From Propionibacteriaceae bacterium (GTDB taxonomy: Bacteria; Actinomycetota; Actinomycetes; Propionibacteriales; Propionibacteriaceae), in the NCBI GenBank assembly GCA_003158895.1, contig PMLO01000249.1, positions 4,524 through 12,552 on the forward strand: a stretch of 8,029 nt of DNA. Reading direction: 5' to 3'. Each line of letters starts with the position of its first letter. Within the stretch, counting starts at the first letter, position 1. Made by a program: the position numbers and the translations under genes. Below are positions 1 to 5,995 of this stretch, piece by piece. Below the pieces are notes generated by a model, which had not been told where the DNA came from, ran no database searches, and saw only the letters and a program-made list of their open reading frames with translations.

Positions 1-199
1 GCGCCAACCTGGTCGGCGACAGGGGATTGCCGGCGTTCTCCGCCTGGTAGATGAGCGTGAGCGCGCGGAAGTCGGTGGAGTGGAGGTCCTGGGTGGACGC
101 GAACGAGGTGCCGATCTGCTCACTGGCCACCGCAATGTCCCGAACGCGGTCGACCAGGGCACGTACGAGCGCATCGTGGTCCCGCTCGCCCTCCGTCAC
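1..199 (-). CDS. MarR-family transcriptional regulator, N-terminal part (cut by window edge)
   Basis: Read leftward from a GTG at 199, the frame stays open to the window edge (66 codons). It begins VTEGERDHDALVRALVDRV and continues with RDIAVASEQIGTSFAST, then DFRALTLIYQAENAGNPLSP. An N-terminal helix followed by L-H-x-T-D-F-R-A-L-x-L-I-Y is the typical opening of an actinobacterial MarR-family repressor. The winged-helix DNA-binding part lies beyond the edge. The nearby ATG at 205 is out of frame and meets a stop after two codons, so GTG 199 is the likely start. No Shine-Dalgarno sequence is visible. A TACGCT hexamer ends 6 bases before the GTG, which suits a leaderless transcript. The gene diverges from a nitroreductase, a common arrangement for a local repressor that also controls itself. 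Family membership is fairly sure; ligand and targets are inference. Confidence 0.82.
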   Translation of the reverse strand, partial: MTEGERDHDALVRALVDRVRDIAVASEQIGTSFASTQDLHSTDFRALTLIYQAENAGNPLSPTRLA

Positions 200-205
200 C
201 CCATC

Positions 206-211
206 AGCGTA
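206..211 (-). promoter_or_regulatory. Candidate -10 box for the MarR gene (leaderless)
   Basis: On the minus strand TACGCT (TAnnnT) lies exactly 6 bases before the GTG at 199, so transcription would start at or next to the start codon. No good -35 hexamer is visible. The same spacing is seen at deoC in this window, which adds modest support. Confidence 0.4.
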
Positions 212-240
212 GGGCCGACGACGACGCTCGCGGCGGCGAC

Positions 241-266
241 CTCGACCCAGCGCGGCTCGACCCAGC
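241..266. repeat. Two direct copies of an 11-bp word between the divergent genes
   Basis: CTCGACCCAGC occurs at 241-251 and again at 256-266, a period of 15 bp. It lies 40-70 bases upstream of the MarR start and just before the nitroreductase promoter candidate. The repeat is plainly visible; a role as a regulator site is only a guess. Confidence 0.45.
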
Positions 267-280
267 TCGGGGCCGTCCCT

Positions 281-306
281 GGAATACCCGCCAGCCGTAT
301 CCCGTT
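281..306 (+). promoter_or_regulatory. SigR/SigH-type (thiol-stress sigma factor) promoter for the nitroreductase
   Basis: GGAAT at 281-285 and GTT at 304-306 are separated by exactly 18 bases. This matches the published consensus GGAAT-N18-GTT of Streptomyces SigR and mycobacterial SigH, the ECF sigma factors released by thiol oxidation. Transcription would begin near 312-314, leaving a leader of about 60 bases before the ATG at 375. A TAGGAT hexamer at 306-311 could also serve as a housekeeping -10 box, but no -35 partner is visible. The match is exact; its use is inferred. Confidence 0.5.
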
Positions 307-314
307 AGGATGAT

Positions 315-324
315 TGAAAGTTCA
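315..324. promoter_or_regulatory. Candidate repressor operator (inverted repeat TGAA-AG-TTCA)
   Basis: TGAAAGTTCA is an inverted repeat with 4-bp arms around a 2-bp centre, sitting at the predicted transcription start of the nitroreductase. MarR-family operators are usually short A/T-richer palindromes in such positions, and this one stands out from the G/C-rich surroundings. The divergent MarR protein is the obvious candidate binder. The arms are short, so chance is not excluded. Confidence 0.35.
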
Positions 325-374
325 CTCATAGGGCCGACGATGTCCCGGCAGCTGACTCTGATAGGACGACTCAT

Positions 375-959
375 ATGACCCAAGCCATCGACCGTACGGC
401 CACCACCGACGCCCCGATCCTCGACGTCCTCGCGGAGCGCTTCAGCACCCGCGTGTTCGATCCCGACGTCGCCATCGACGAGGCCGCGCTGGCCAGCGCT
501 CTGGAGGCTGCCCGTTGGGCGCCGTCGGCGAACAACACCCAGCCCTGGCGCTTCATCGTGACGCGGCGCGGTACGGACGCGTTCGCCACGGTCTACGACA
601 GCCTCCGCGATTTCAACAAGGCGTGGGCCGGCGACGCAGCGGCGCTTGTCGTCGCGGCAGCGACGACCACGACCGAGGACGGGTCGCCGATGCACTTCGC
701 CCAGTACGACACGGGGCAGGCCGTCGCGCACTTCACCGTCCAGGCTCACGCCGCGGGTCTCGCCACGCACCAGATGGGCGGCTTCGACCGCGCCGCGGTG
801 ACGTCCGAGTTCAACCTGCCCGAGAGCATCACCCCCCTCACGGTCATCGCCGTCGGCGCTCTCGGCTCCCTCGATGACACGTCCGACGAGGTTCGCGCCC
901 GTGAGTCCGCGCCCCGTACCCGTCGCGCCATCGGCGAGTCGGTCCTGGTCAACGACTGA
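375..959 (+). CDS. Nitroreductase family protein (FMN-dependent oxidoreductase)
   Basis: The product has 194 residues, normal for a single-domain nitroreductase. Members bind FMN and use NAD(P)H to reduce nitro groups, quinones or other electrophiles in the cytoplasm, usually as dimers. Visible signatures are the N-terminal FMN-phosphate motif RFSTRVFDP (residues 22-30), the motif APSANNTQPWRF (49-60), and a central helix Y-D-T-G-Q-A-V-A-H-F (111-120). The stretch GLATHQMGGFD (128-138) follows, then a basic end PRTRRAIGE (180-188) typical of the C-terminal flavin contact. ATG 375 is preceded by AGGAC at 363-367, seven bases away, and fits the family's start. The gene diverges from a MarR regulator and has a SigR-like promoter, suggesting induction by oxidative or electrophile stress. 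The substrate cannot be told from sequence. Confidence 0.9.
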   Translation: MTQAIDRTATTDAPILDVLAERFSTRVFDPDVAIDEAALASALEAARWAPSANNTQPWRFIVTRRGTDAFATVYDSLRDFNKAWAGDAAALVVAAATTTTEDGSPMHFAQYDTGQAVAHFTVQAHAAGLATHQMGGFDRAAVTSEFNLPESITPLTVIAVGALGSLDDTSDEVRARESAPRTRRAIGESVLVND

Positions 960-1061
960 CGCTGAGAGGTTCGGGCCCATCGGGCGGTGCTGTCGCCCCT
1001 CGCGCACCACGGCGACAACCCCGGGCCCCCTCCGCCCTGCCCCTGCGGTGCCTGCGCCCAG

Positions 1062-1067
1062 TACGGT
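1062..1067 (+). promoter_or_regulatory. Candidate -10 box for the DoxX gene
   Basis: TACGGT (TAnnnT) lies 22 bases before the GTG at 1090 and would place the transcript start a few bases ahead of the strong ribosome site at 1078-1085. The same hexamer precedes deoC. No convincing -35 is seen, so read-through from the nitroreductase remains possible. Confidence 0.3.
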
Positions 1068-1077
1068 GTAGGCGACG

Positions 1078-1085
1078 AAGGAGGG
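1078..1085 (+). promoter_or_regulatory. Strong Shine-Dalgarno that fixes the DoxX start
   Basis: AAGGAGGG is nearly the full anti-16S complement and ends 4 bases before GTG 1090. It is the strongest ribosome site in the window and decides for this GTG over later candidates. Confidence 0.75.
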
Positions 1086-1089
1086 TGCC

Positions 1090-1545
1090 GTGAAGGCGTT
1101 CATCAAGGTGGTGCAGGACATCGGCCTGCTCGTGGCACGCGTCGCGCTGGGTCTCATACTCCTGGCGCATGGCTGGCAACGTTTCACCCATGGCATCGGC
1201 CCGACCGTGGACACTCTGACGAAGTACGGGCTCCCTGAGCCACAGCTGTTCGCGTGGGGAGCAACCGTCCTCGAGGTGATCGGAGGGGCACTGCTGGTCT
1301 TCGGTCTCCTCACCCCGATCGTCGCCGCGTTCATCGTGGCCGAGCAGGTGATGGTCATCGCGTGGCTCAAGTGGCAGCACGGGCTGTGGCAGATCAATGA
1401 CGGGATCGAGTACTCCGTCATCCTCGCCGCCCTGGCACTGATCCTCGTGGTCTTCGGCGCCGGACGTACCGGCGTTGACGTGCTGTTCCGTCGCGGGAAG
1501 AAGCCGGCGACGAGCTCGTCGGTGTACGACTCGAAACCAGCCTGA
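1090..1545 (+). CDS. DoxX family integral membrane protein
   Basis: This 151-residue protein has four hydrophobic segments at about residues 10-28, 53-73, 76-95 and 107-125, the usual DoxX layout and length. Family-like features are the first helix ending G-L-I-L-L-A-H-G-W-Q-R-F, the stretch LFAWGATVLEVIGGALLVFGLLTP (53-76), and the polar loop K-W-Q-H-G-L-W before the last helix. A basic, Ser-rich tail follows. DoxX proteins are poorly defined; in Mycobacterium tuberculosis one works with SodA and SseA in a membrane complex linked to oxidative and thiol stress. Position next to a nitroreductase with a SigR-like promoter fits such a redox role, but that is inference. The GTG start is set by AAGGAGGG just upstream. 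Confidence 0.88.
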   Translation: MKAFIKVVQDIGLLVARVALGLILLAHGWQRFTHGIGPTVDTLTKYGLPEPQLFAWGATVLEVIGGALLVFGLLTPIVAAFIVAEQVMVIAWLKWQHGLWQINDGIEYSVILAALALILVVFGAGRTGVDVLFRRGKKPATSSSVYDSKPA

Positions 1546-1551
1546 GAGCAT

Positions 1552-1604
1552 TCACAGCCAACCCACAGCGAGTTCATGGGCGGCTTTCACAGTTTCTTGC
1601 CAGT
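1552..1604 (+). promoter_or_regulatory. PhoP-box-like direct repeats upstream of the response regulator
   Basis: TCACAGC (1552-1558), a 4-base spacer and CCACAGC (1563-1569) form two 7-bp direct repeats on an 11-bp period. A weaker third unit, TCATGGG (1574-1580), keeps the phase. A second pair, TCACAGT (1587-1593) and TGCCAGT (1598-1604), has the same internal 11-bp step but is shifted by 2 bases. Mycobacterial PhoP binds 7-bp TCACAGC-type direct repeats separated by 4 bp, and the gene downstream encodes a PhoP-like protein. The array fills most of the gap between the DoxX stop and the regulator start, so self-control is the simplest reading. No experiment supports it here. Confidence 0.65.
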
Positions 1605-1612
1605 CTCTACGT

Positions 1613-2350
1613 ATGCCTCGACTGACAACGCAAGCTGAATCGCTCACCCGCCCGGACGGCAGCCCGATCCGCGTACTCGCCGTAGACGACGAGACCAGCC
1701 TCACGGAGCTCCTGTCCATGGCGATGCGTTACGAGGGGTGGGACGTGTCCACTGCGGCCTCCGGCACCGAAGCCGTACGGACCGCACGCGATGTGCGTCC
1801 CGATGCTCTCGTACTCGACATGATGCTTCCCGACTTCGACGGCATGGAAGTCATGCGCCGCGTCCGTGCCGACATGCCGGACATACCGATCCTGTTCCTC
1901 ACCGCGAAGGACGGCGTCGAGGACCGCATCGGCGGCCTCACGGCCGGCGGCGACGACTACGTCACCAAGCCGTTCTCGCTCGAAGAGGTCATCGCCCGGA
2001 TGCGCGGCCTGCTGCGTCGTACGGGCGCGACGATCGCACGCCCCGACGCGCGGCTCGTCGTCGGCGACCTCATCCTCGACGAGGACTCGCACGAGGTCGC
2101 CCGTGGTGGCGAGGAGATCAACCTCACGGCCACCGAGTTCGAGCTCCTGCGCTACCTCATGCGCAACCCGCGCCGCGTCCTGAGCAAGGCTCAGATCCTC
2201 GACCGCGTCTGGAACTACGACTTCGGCGGTCAGGCGAACGTGGTCGAGCTGTACATCTCGTACCTCCGCAAGAAGATCGACGCCGGTCGTCCCCCGATGA
2301 TCCACACGCTTCGAGGAGCGGGGTACGTGCTCCGCCCAGCGGCCGAATGA
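1613..2350 (+). CDS. OmpR/PhoP-family response regulator
   Basis: This 245-residue DNA-binding response regulator has a receiver domain (about 19-135) and an OmpR-type winged helix (about 145-241). Visible receiver residues are the acidic pair D25-D26 in VLAVDDE, phospho-acceptor D69 in LVLDMMLPDFDG, T97 in LFLTAKD, and K119 in DDYVTKPFSLEEV. The C-terminal part has ATEFELLRYLM, VLSKAQILDRVWNYDFGG and the ending HTLRGAGYVLR. From recall, these stretches align closely with mycobacterial PhoP. The frame is open further upstream, but ATG 1613 gives the usual short N-terminal extension, and earlier starts would add a basic non-homologous stretch over the operator repeats. No Shine-Dalgarno is visible, so the message may be leaderless. 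The stop overlaps the kinase ATG (ATGA), and the two are surely co-transcribed. Confidence 0.95.
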   Translation: MPRLTTQAESLTRPDGSPIRVLAVDDETSLTELLSMAMRYEGWDVSTAASGTEAVRTARDVRPDALVLDMMLPDFDGMEVMRRVRADMPDIPILFLTAKDGVEDRIGGLTAGGDDYVTKPFSLEEVIARMRGLLRRTGATIARPDARLVVGDLILDEDSHEVARGGEEINLTATEFELLRYLMRNPRRVLSKAQILDRVWNYDFGGQANVVELYISYLRKKIDAGRPPMIHTLRGAGYVLRPAAE

Positions 2351-3801
2351 CAGTACAGCTGGTCGGCGACGAGCCGAGTCCGATCGGCCCAGGGACCCTG
2401 GGCCGACGCCTTGTCATGCAGGTCGCGACCACGGTGGCGATCGTCGCCGCACTCATGGCGTTGATCTCCGTCCTCGCGATGCGGGAGATCGTCGTCGAGC
2501 GCACCGACTCCCAGCTCGCGGACATCCTGCAGCGTCAGCCGAGCGCCCCGTACGAGTCGAACTCCTCACGCACTCCGCGCGGCTGCGGCGGCCTCCCTGG
2601 TCTGCCCGTCAACAGCATCATCATCGAGCAGTCAGTGTTGACGACCGTCGGCGCCAAACTCACGCCGTCCGGCTGTACGGCACTGAACGACACGGTCATC
2701 ATGGAGATCGTCGAGCACGCGCAAGCGACCAGAACCACGATCAACGTCCCCGGCATGGGCAGCTACCGCTTCGAAGCGATCCTGACCCCCTCGGGCGCCA
2801 CGAGCATCGTCGGCCTCCCGATGACGGACACCGACCACGTCATCACCACGGTCCTGTGGATCGAGCTCGCTCTCGCCGCACTCGCCATCGCCGGCGCCAT
2901 CGCCGTGACCCGAGTCGTCGTCACCCGCAACCTCCGCCCCCTCCACGAAGTCGCCAGGGTCGCTGCCGAGGTGTCGCGCCGCGAGCTCGACCGGGGCGAG
3001 GTCGACCTCAGCCTTCGCGTCCCCGAGTCGAACGCCGATCCGACCAGCGAGGTCGGCCGCGTCGGGCTCGCGCTCAACACGATGCTGGGCAACGTCGAGA
3101 GTGCTCTCGCCGCGCGGCAGGCGTCCGAGACGAAGGTACGTCAATTCGTCGCCGACGCCTCGCACGAGCTGCGCAACCCGCTGGCCGCCATCCGCGGCTA
3201 CGCCGAGCTGACAAGGCACGGCCGGGACGAGCTCCCCGAGGACACGCAGTTCGCCATGGGCAGGATCGAGTCCGAGTCGGAGCGGATGAGCAAGCTGGTC
3301 GAGGACCTGCTCCTGCTCGCGCGCCTGGACAACGGGCCCGCGCTCCAGCTCAGCGAGGTCGAGCTCACCGATCTCGTCGCGAACGCGACCGCCGACGCGC
3401 AGGTCGCCGGCCCGGACCACGAGTGGGACGTCGAGGTCCCCGAGGATCTGGTCGTCATCAAGGCGGATCGGTTCCGCATCCACCAGGTGATCGCGAACCT
3501 CCTCGCCAACGCCCGTACGCACACTCCCGCCGGCACGCACGTGACCGCGAGCGTGAGGGTCGACGGGATGTACGCGATCGTCGCCGTCACCGACGACGGA
3601 CCCGGCATCTCGGCGGATCTGTTGCCGAAGGTCTTCGAACGGTTCGTCCGTGCGGACGTGTCCCGCGTGCGCAAATCCGGTCAGTCAACGGGTCTCGGGC
3701 TCGCCATCGTGTCGGCCGTCGTACAGGCTCACGGGGGCACCGTGAGCGTCACCTCGCGCCCTGGTCGTACCGTCTTCGAGATCCGTCTCCGCCTCGCCTG
3801 A
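2347..3801 (+). CDS. Sensor histidine kinase, partner of the PhoP-like regulator
   Basis: This 484-residue membrane kinase shows the standard order. TM helix 1 is at about 22-45, an outer sensor at 46-166, TM helix 2 at about 167-191, HAMP to about 255, HisKA at 260-325 and an ATPase domain to the end. The phosphorylated histidine is H273 in D-A-S-H-E-L-R-N-P-L. The N box is N384/N388 in VIANLLANARTHTP. The G1 box is DDGPG (416-420), the F box KVFERFVRAD, and the G2 box TGLGLAIV. The sensor holds exactly two cysteines, C80 and C110, which could form a disulfide outside the cell. It starts inside the regulator's stop codon, so translation is coupled. The architecture is that of mycobacterial PhoR/MprB-like kinases; the signal is unknown. 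Confidence 0.95.
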   Translation: MTVQLVGDEPSPIGPGTLGRRLVMQVATTVAIVAALMALISVLAMREIVVERTDSQLADILQRQPSAPYESNSSRTPRGCGGLPGLPVNSIIIEQSVLTTVGAKLTPSGCTALNDTVIMEIVEHAQATRTTINVPGMGSYRFEAILTPSGATSIVGLPMTDTDHVITTVLWIELALAALAIAGAIAVTRVVVTRNLRPLHEVARVAAEVSRRELDRGEVDLSLRVPESNADPTSEVGRVGLALNTMLGNVESALAARQASETKVRQFVADASHELRNPLAAIRGYAELTRHGRDELPEDTQFAMGRIESESERMSKLVEDLLLLARLDNGPALQLSEVELTDLVANATADAQVAGPDHEWDVEVPEDLVVIKADRFRIHQVIANLLANARTHTPAGTHVTASVRVDGMYAIVAVTDDGPGISADLLPKVFERFVRADVSRVRKSGQSTGLGLAIVSAVVQAHGGTVSVTSRPGRTVFEIRLRLA

Positions 3802-3804
3802 GGC

Positions 3805-3844
3805 TCATAGACGGCTCAAAGAGTCGTGGCAGCAAAGGCATAGT
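3805..3844 (+). promoter_or_regulatory. PhoP-box-like four-unit array and promoter before the GT-C gene
   Basis: Four 7-bp units follow one another with 4-bp spacers: TCATAGA (3805-3811), TCAAAGA (3816-3822), TGGCAGC (3827-3833) and GCATAGT (3838-3844). They match the TCACAGC word at 5, 5, 5 and 4 of 7 places, and the 11-bp phase is exact across all four. The last unit overlaps a -10-like CATAGT (3839-3844) that would start transcription near 3851. Binding beside a -10 box is a usual activator position for OmpR-family proteins. The array begins 4 bases after the kinase stop, so the glycosylation genes probably have their own regulated promoter. Confidence 0.6.
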
Positions 3845-3866
3845 GCGCTCCACCAGTGTGGTTCCC

Positions 3867-5990
3867 GTGACTACTACAGCATCACCACTCGAGATGAAGA
3901 CGCCCCAGGCCGCCGAGCCTGCATCGCCCTCCACCGGACGATCCTTGCGCGACCTCCCCCGCTGGGCTTCCCGCGGGTCCCTGGCGCTGACGCTGCTCGC
4001 GGTGCTGGCGCTCTACACGTACGATCTGGCCGCCTCCGGGTACGCCAACTCGTTCTACTCCGCCGCCGTACAAGCGGGCTCGGTCTCGTGGAAGGCCTTC
4101 TTCTTCGGGTCCCTCGACGCGGGCAACTCGATCACCGTCGACAAGACGCCCGCCTCGTTGTGGCTCATGGCGCTGTCGGTACGGGTCTTCGGGCTGAGCT
4201 CGCTGAGCATCCTGCTCCCGCAGGCGCTGCTGGGCGTCGGATCGGCCGCGGTGCTGTTCGCGTCCGTACGGCGCGCACTGACCGGTCGCCTCTCCGAGTC
4301 GTGGCACATCACACCGACCAGGGCCCATGTAGCCGGCCTCGTTGCCGCGCTCACCATGGCGCTCACCCCGGCAGCCACGCTGATGTTCCGCTTCAACAAC
4401 CCCGACGCGCTGATGGTGTTCTGCTACGTCGTGGCCGCGTACTTCACGGTCCGCGCCACCGAGGCCGCCTCGCGCAAGTGGCTGGCCCTGGCCGGCGTCG
4501 CGATCGGCATCGGCTTCCTCGCGAAGATGCTCCAGGCGTTCGTGATCCTGCCGTCACTGGTCATCGCCTACGCCATCGCCGCCCCGGCCACGTGGCGCAA
4601 GAAGATCGTCGACCTCGTCGTCGCGTTCGCTGCGATGGTGGTGAGCTTCGGCTGGTACATCGCCATCGTCCAGCTCGTCCCAGCCTCCTGGCGTCCCTAC
4701 ATCGGCGGCTCCCAGACCAACTCGATCCTCGAGCTGACGTTCGGCTACAACGGCTTCGGGCGGCTCAGCGGCAACGAGACCGGCTCTGTCGGTGGTGGAG
4801 CGATCTCCACCGGCCAGTGGGGCTCCACCGGCATCCTGCGGATGTTCACGTCCGAGTCCGGCGAGATGGTGTCGTTCCTCATCCCCGGCGCGCTGATCCT
4901 CGCGGGCGTCGCGTTCGCGGTGATCGGCCGCAAGGCGTACGTCAACGCGCTGCGCACGCATGAGGCCACCGGCGAGACGATGGCGCTCGGAGGGCTCGTG
5001 CTGTACGGGAGCTGGCTCGCGATCAACGGCCTCGTCTTCAGCTTCATGGCCGGCATCTACCACGACTACTACACCGTCGCGCTGGCACCGGCCATCGCAG
5101 GTACGGTCGCGATCGGCGGGACGATCCTGTGGGCGAAGCGCTCCTCGCTCGTGGCCCGCGTCGGCCTTGCGGTGGCGGCAGTCGCCACCGCTGCCTGGAC
5201 CGTCGCGCTCGCCACAGTTCCTGGCGGCATCTACCTCGCACTGTCCCTCGTCGGCGCCGTCGCGCTCGTCATCGCGGCTGCAGGGTTCCTGCTCGGGAAG
5301 CGGCTCATCCCCGCCCTCTCCCGTACAGCGCTCGGCCTCTTCATCGCCGGCGGGCTCATCACCCCGACCGCGTACAGCATCCAGACCGCGCTCACGGCGC
5401 ACACCGGATCGATCGTCACCGCGGGACCGGCATCGTCCGGACTCGCCGGGAACTCGTCCGGCCGCGGCGGCATGGGCGGCGCTCCCGGACAGGGCGGCAC
5501 GCGCACCGGCACGTTCCCCCAGGGCGGCGCTCCCGGGCAGGTCGGCGCGCCGGGCGGTACGACGGGTACGACCGGCACCGCCCAGCAGGGCACCGCGCCG
5601 ACGGGCAACGCGGGAGGCGGCATGGGCGGGCTCATCAACGGTACGAGCGTGTCGAGCGACATGATCGCGCTGCTGAGCAGCAACGCCAGCTCGTACACGT
5701 GGGTCGCCGCGACGACCGGTGCGCAGAACTCGGCGAGCTACCAGCTCGCGACGGGCTACTCCGTGATGCCGATCGGCGGCTTCAACGGCTCCGACCCGTC
5801 CCCGACGCTGGATGCGTTCAAGGCGCTCGTCGCGCAGGGCAAGATCCACTACTACATCGCGGCCGGCAGCATGGGCACCCAGAGCGGCGGCTCGAACGTC
5901 TCCAGTGAGATCGCGACCTGGGTCTCCTCGACGTTCACCGCTCAGACCTCTGGCAGCGTCACCGTGTACGACCTGACGACGGGGAAGTGA
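3867..5990 (+). CDS. GT-C glycosyltransferase, ArnT/PMT-2 type with YkcB-like C-terminal domain
   Basis: This is a large multi-helix membrane glycosyltransferase (707 residues from GTG 3867). Such enzymes take a sugar from a polyprenyl-phosphate carrier and add it to an acceptor outside the membrane. After TM helix 1 (about 37-55) comes the outer loop NSFYSAAVQAGSVSWKAFFF, then G-S-L-D-A-G-N-S-I-T-V-D-K-T-P (81-95), the acidic active-site signature of this GT39-like family. Further family stretches are FRFNNPDALM (175-184), F-G-R-L-S-G-N-E (297-304) and HDYYTVALAPA (399-409). About a dozen helices run to about 505. A Gly/Pro/Thr-rich linker (about 526-590) joins a soluble outer domain (about 595-704) like the end of Bacillus YkcB. 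GTG 3867 gives VTTTASP; ATG 3894 is an alternative (698 residues), and neither has a clear ribosome site. The acceptor is unknown. Confidence 0.88.
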   Translation: MTTTASPLEMKTPQAAEPASPSTGRSLRDLPRWASRGSLALTLLAVLALYTYDLAASGYANSFYSAAVQAGSVSWKAFFFGSLDAGNSITVDKTPASLWLMALSVRVFGLSSLSILLPQALLGVGSAAVLFASVRRALTGRLSESWHITPTRAHVAGLVAALTMALTPAATLMFRFNNPDALMVFCYVVAAYFTVRATEAASRKWLALAGVAIGIGFLAKMLQAFVILPSLVIAYAIAAPATWRKKIVDLVVAFAAMVVSFGWYIAIVQLVPASWRPYIGGSQTNSILELTFGYNGFGRLSGNETGSVGGGAISTGQWGSTGILRMFTSESGEMVSFLIPGALILAGVAFAVIGRKAYVNALRTHEATGETMALGGLVLYGSWLAINGLVFSFMAGIYHDYYTVALAPAIAGTVAIGGTILWAKRSSLVARVGLAVAAVATAAWTVALATVPGGIYLALSLVGAVALVIAAAGFLLGKRLIPALSRTALGLFIAGGLITPTAYSIQTALTAHTGSIVTAGPASSGLAGNSSGRGGMGGAPGQGGTRTGTFPQGGAPGQVGAPGGTTGTTGTAQQGTAPTGNAGGGMGGLINGTSVSSDMIALLSSNASSYTWVAATTGAQNSASYQLATGYSVMPIGGFNGSDPSPTLDAFKALVAQGKIHYYIAAGSMGTQSGGSNVSSEIATWVSSTFTAQTSGSVTVYDLTTGK
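5474..5541 (+). repeat. Repeated 15-bp word in the Gly-rich linker coding region
   Basis: GGGCGGCGCTCCCGG occurs at 5474-5488 and 5522-5536, exactly 48 bp (16 codons) apart. Each copy is followed by one variable base and CAGG, and both encode G-G-A-P-G-Q. It lies in the low-complexity linker of the GT-C protein and probably reflects local duplication or replication slippage. Confidence 0.7.
5981..5987 (+). promoter_or_regulatory. Ribosome site deciding the GT2-GtrA start
   Basis: GGGGAAG at the very end of the GT-C gene lies 8 bases before ATG 5996, but it abuts or overlaps the alternative GTG 5987. The spacing favours ATG 5996. Confidence 0.5.
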
Positions 5991-5995
5991 GCGCC

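Noticed and set aside
80..313. Small plus-strand open frame at the left end
   Set aside because: It overlaps the MarR gene on the other strand and the promoter region, and its translation shows no family features.
324..375. Direct repeat ACTCATA at 324-330 and 369-375
   Set aside because: It is only 7 bp long, and the second copy overlaps the start codon. No phase or symmetry supports a binding site.
975..1016. Hairpins after the nitroreductase as a terminator (GGGCG/CGCCC at 982-998; GTCGCC/GGCGAC at 992-1016)
   Set aside because: The stems have only 4-6 bp, compete with each other, and have no T-run. Such pairs are expected by chance at this G+C content.
204..1577. Long minus-strand open frame across the nitroreductase and DoxX genes
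   Set aside because: Its sequence is low-complexity and Arg/Ser-rich with no domain, while both plus-strand genes have clear family motifs. It is an antisense shadow typical of high-GC DNA.
1475..1612. Upstream extension of the response regulator to 1475
   Set aside because: The extra 46 residues overlap the end of DoxX, are not like any response regulator N-terminus, and would cover the repeat array.
1738..3801. Reading the kinase as a 687-residue protein starting inside the regulator gene
   Set aside because: The first part is an out-of-frame Arg-rich reading of the regulator. Kinase homology starts at ATG 2347 with an ATGA overlap.
2856..3866. Reading the GT-C gene from far upstream inside the kinase gene
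   Set aside because: That stretch is a shadow of the kinase frame and leaves out the clear non-coding operator array at 3805-3844.
4554..5849. Long minus-strand open frame under the GT-C gene (another at 5942-7033)
   Set aside because: The translations are rich in Arg, Asp, Glu and Gly with no recognisable fold, and they mirror third-position G/C of the real genes.
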